The translations under genes and the position numbers were made by a program. From Bacteroidota bacterium (GTDB lineage: Bacteria > Bacteroidota > Ignavibacteria > UBA10030 > BY39), in assembly GCA_030682385.1 (NCBI GenBank), contig JAUXOG010000060.1:1-53830 (forward strand): 53,830 bases of DNA, given 5' to 3'. This document shows, piece by piece, positions 52,606-53,830 of the stretch. How positions within the stretch are numbered: the first letter of the stretch is position 1; each line of letters begins with the position of its first letter. The notes beneath the pieces are model-generated. The model saw only the letters and a list, made by a program, of their open reading frames with translations, was not told the origin of the DNA and did no database searches.

Positions 52606-53343
52606 ATGTCAAAATTCATTCTTGTCTTTTTTTTATTATTAGTTCCAATTCTTATTTTTGGACAGACGTTTAATACCCAAACAGTAACGTCAGGCAACAT
52701 CAATTCAAATCGGTCTATTTCTTATGGTCCCAGTGGAGAACCGTACATACTATTTCACAATCAATATTCTCTTCATCTTTCATTTTGGAATGGTGGTAGT
52801 TGGCAGACAAATCATATTGGAGGGACTTGGAGTAACATCAAGATATTCAGAACAGATACTTGTTTTTACTATGTTGGTTCCTCTGGTAGTTATATATATT
52901 TTCACAGATTATCATTTGCAGGTATTGCAACCCAATTAGGAAATTTTGGTCCTGTAGGAGAATGGTCTGCTTGCTTGGCTAATGATAAAATTAATATTTT
53001 GATTGCTTACCATAATGGCGGGTTATATTTCCGAAAATTTAATTTATTAACACATTCCGCTAGTACAGCAGAAATTGCTGATGGACTCAGTAGCTCTGGT
53101 ACCCAATCAGACATTACACAAGGTACTGACAACAGAATCTGGATAAGTTATAAGGAATACAATAATCAAGATATTCGAATGGCAAGGTCTAAACATTCGG
53201 GTGGCTGGGATTGGTGGTATGTTGAAACAACAGGTGATGTAGGAAATTATTCACAAATCGCTATTGATGCGAGTAATGTGGCGCACATAACTTATTATGA
53301 TGCAACTAATCGTCGTCTAAAATATGCAACTTTTAACCCATGA
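52606..53343 (+). CDS. Secreted beta-propeller-like repeat protein
   Basis: 245 residues. A signal peptide (FILVFFLLLVPILIFGQ) is followed by 40-50-residue repeats with aromatic and Asp-rich strands: GPSGEPYILFHNQ, QGTDNRIWISYKEYNNQDIR, IAIDASNVAHITYYDATNRR. These resemble BNR/sialidase-type or YncE-like propeller blades. No T9SS sorting domain or catalytic motif is visible, and the protein is short for a complete propeller. The last blade closely matches the start of the overlapping next gene, so the two may derive from one longer protein or act together. Confidence 0.75.
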   Translation: MSKFILVFFLLLVPILIFGQTFNTQTVTSGNINSNRSISYGPSGEPYILFHNQYSLHLSFWNGGSWQTNHIGGTWSNIKIFRTDTCFYYVGSSGSYIYFHRLSFAGIATQLGNFGPVGEWSACLANDKINILIAYHNGGLYFRKFNLLTHSASTAEIADGLSSSGTQSDITQGTDNRIWISYKEYNNQDIRMARSKHSGGWDWWYVETTGDVGNYSQIAIDASNVAHITYYDATNRRLKYATFNP

Positions 53344-53830
53344 ATACGATTATGAATAAAAGGAAAATATTTTTTTCCCTGATGTTCATATTTCTTATAT
53401 TTATATTTTCAACTATTACTTTTAGCCAAGTTCCTACTGTAACAACAATCGACAGCGTTGGTGATGTGGGAAAATATTTATCTATGAAAATCGACTCCTC
53501 GGGAAAAATTTGGTTAAGTTACTATGATGCAACAAGGCAGATCATTAAAATTGCTCATAAAGAAAACAACAATTGGATGATTAATGAAATAAACCAAGCA
53601 AAGTCATCCGGCAATTATACATCGATGGTCATTGATCCTTTGAATAAAATAAGTATAACCTTTTCAGACCCTGTATATAACGAGGTAAAATATATCGGAT
53701 GGTTACCTATAGCACCGCTAGCTAATTTATCGGTAATTGATTCGATAAATAATCCTGGTTATTACTCATTATTGACGAAGGATACATTAGGTAATTTGGC
53801 GATGACATATGTTGCAGAAGCTACTAAGCA
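53340..53830 (+). CDS. Secreted repeat protein, paralogous to its neighbour (3' end beyond window)
   Basis: It starts at ATG 53340, overlapping the previous stop as ATGA, or at ATG 53352 in the same frame. A signal peptide (FFSLMFIFLIFIFSTITFS) is followed by the same blade type (VGKYLSMKIDSSGKIWLSYY, DATRQIIKIAHKENNNW, SMVIDPLNKISITFSD). At least 163 residues are visible. Co-translation with the upstream gene is likely. Sorting or catalytic domains, if any, lie beyond the window. Confidence 0.7.
   Translation, partial: MNTIMNKRKIFFSLMFIFLIFIFSTITFSQVPTVTTIDSVGDVGKYLSMKIDSSGKIWLSYYDATRQIIKIAHKENNNWMINEINQAKSSGNYTSMVIDPLNKISITFSDPVYNEVKYIGWLPIAPLANLSVIDSINNPGYYSLLTKDTLGNLAMTYVAEATK

Overview
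The window is a low-GC bacterial chromosome segment from the FCB superphylum. It most resembles an Ignavibacteria/Bacteroidota-type genome. The reasons are type IX secretion (T9SS) C-terminal sorting domains of the form NYPNPFNP...G(T/V)Y(F/Y)Y, a PorV/PorQ-like outer-membrane protein, a TonB-dependent receptor with a carboxypeptidase-like N-terminal domain, LPS genes (waaA/kdtA, a heptosyltransferase), GTP-dependent PEP carboxykinase, and at least one promoter of the TTTG / TAnnTTTG type. Taxonomy is inferred from gene content only.

Layout. (1) 1-14550, minus strand: a cell-surface glucan-use locus. In transcription order it holds a TonB-dependent receptor, a very large secreted protein, a PorV-like barrel, a lamin-tail plus starch-binding-like T9SS protein, and two GH13 alpha-amylase-family enzymes; the last runs off the window. 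(2) 14763-20928, plus: rpmH-rnpA-yidD-yidC, then a GT9 heptosyltransferase, kdtA and larC. (3) 20987-24226: a decayed accessory island with a restriction-modification deletion remnant, a SWIM zinc-finger protein, an antirepressor fragment and a broken methyltransferase-nuclease fusion. A Phd/ParE-like toxin-antitoxin pair follows. (4) 25000-28449, minus: a type IIG-like restriction-modification gene, bracketed by a 77-bp duplication of the 3' end of its neighbour. (5) 28497-31813, minus: a secreted protein of unknown function whose signal-peptide region is built from a 25-unit heptanucleotide array, overlapped by a TPR protein. (6) 31920-43848, plus: housekeeping genes lon, dnaX, mnmE, mnmG, rsmG, murQ, a DUF2461 gene and pckG. 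Two near-perfect parS sites flank mnmG. (7) 43913-48254, plus: a three-gene module of a putative sigma-like protein, a small zinc-motif protein and a membrane-anchored Lon-like protease with an FG-GAP-like exterior. (8) 48560-52148, minus: a dense cluster of toxin-antitoxin genes and fragments (DUF4160/DUF2442, HEPN/MNT twice, DUF433/DUF5615, addiction-module antitoxin/ParE) set in interspersed palindromic and heptameric repeats. (9) 52606-end, plus: two overlapping genes for secreted repeat proteins.

The gene sets rpmH-rnpA-yidD-yidC and mnmE-mnmG-rsmG with parS are typical of the neighbourhood of a chromosomal origin, but dnaA, jag and parAB are not here. About 19 kb of other genes separates the two sets.

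The most notable items are the sigma-like / zinc-motif / Lon-like module; the R-M gene inserted with a duplicated gene 3' end whose differences are all synonymous; the GAGCNNN heptamer array in a signal peptide; composite heptamer-plus-palindrome repeats that enter coding sequences in frame; and a dnaX slippery site with an immediate -1 stop. No rRNA, tRNA, CRISPR array, integrase or transposase was recognised.
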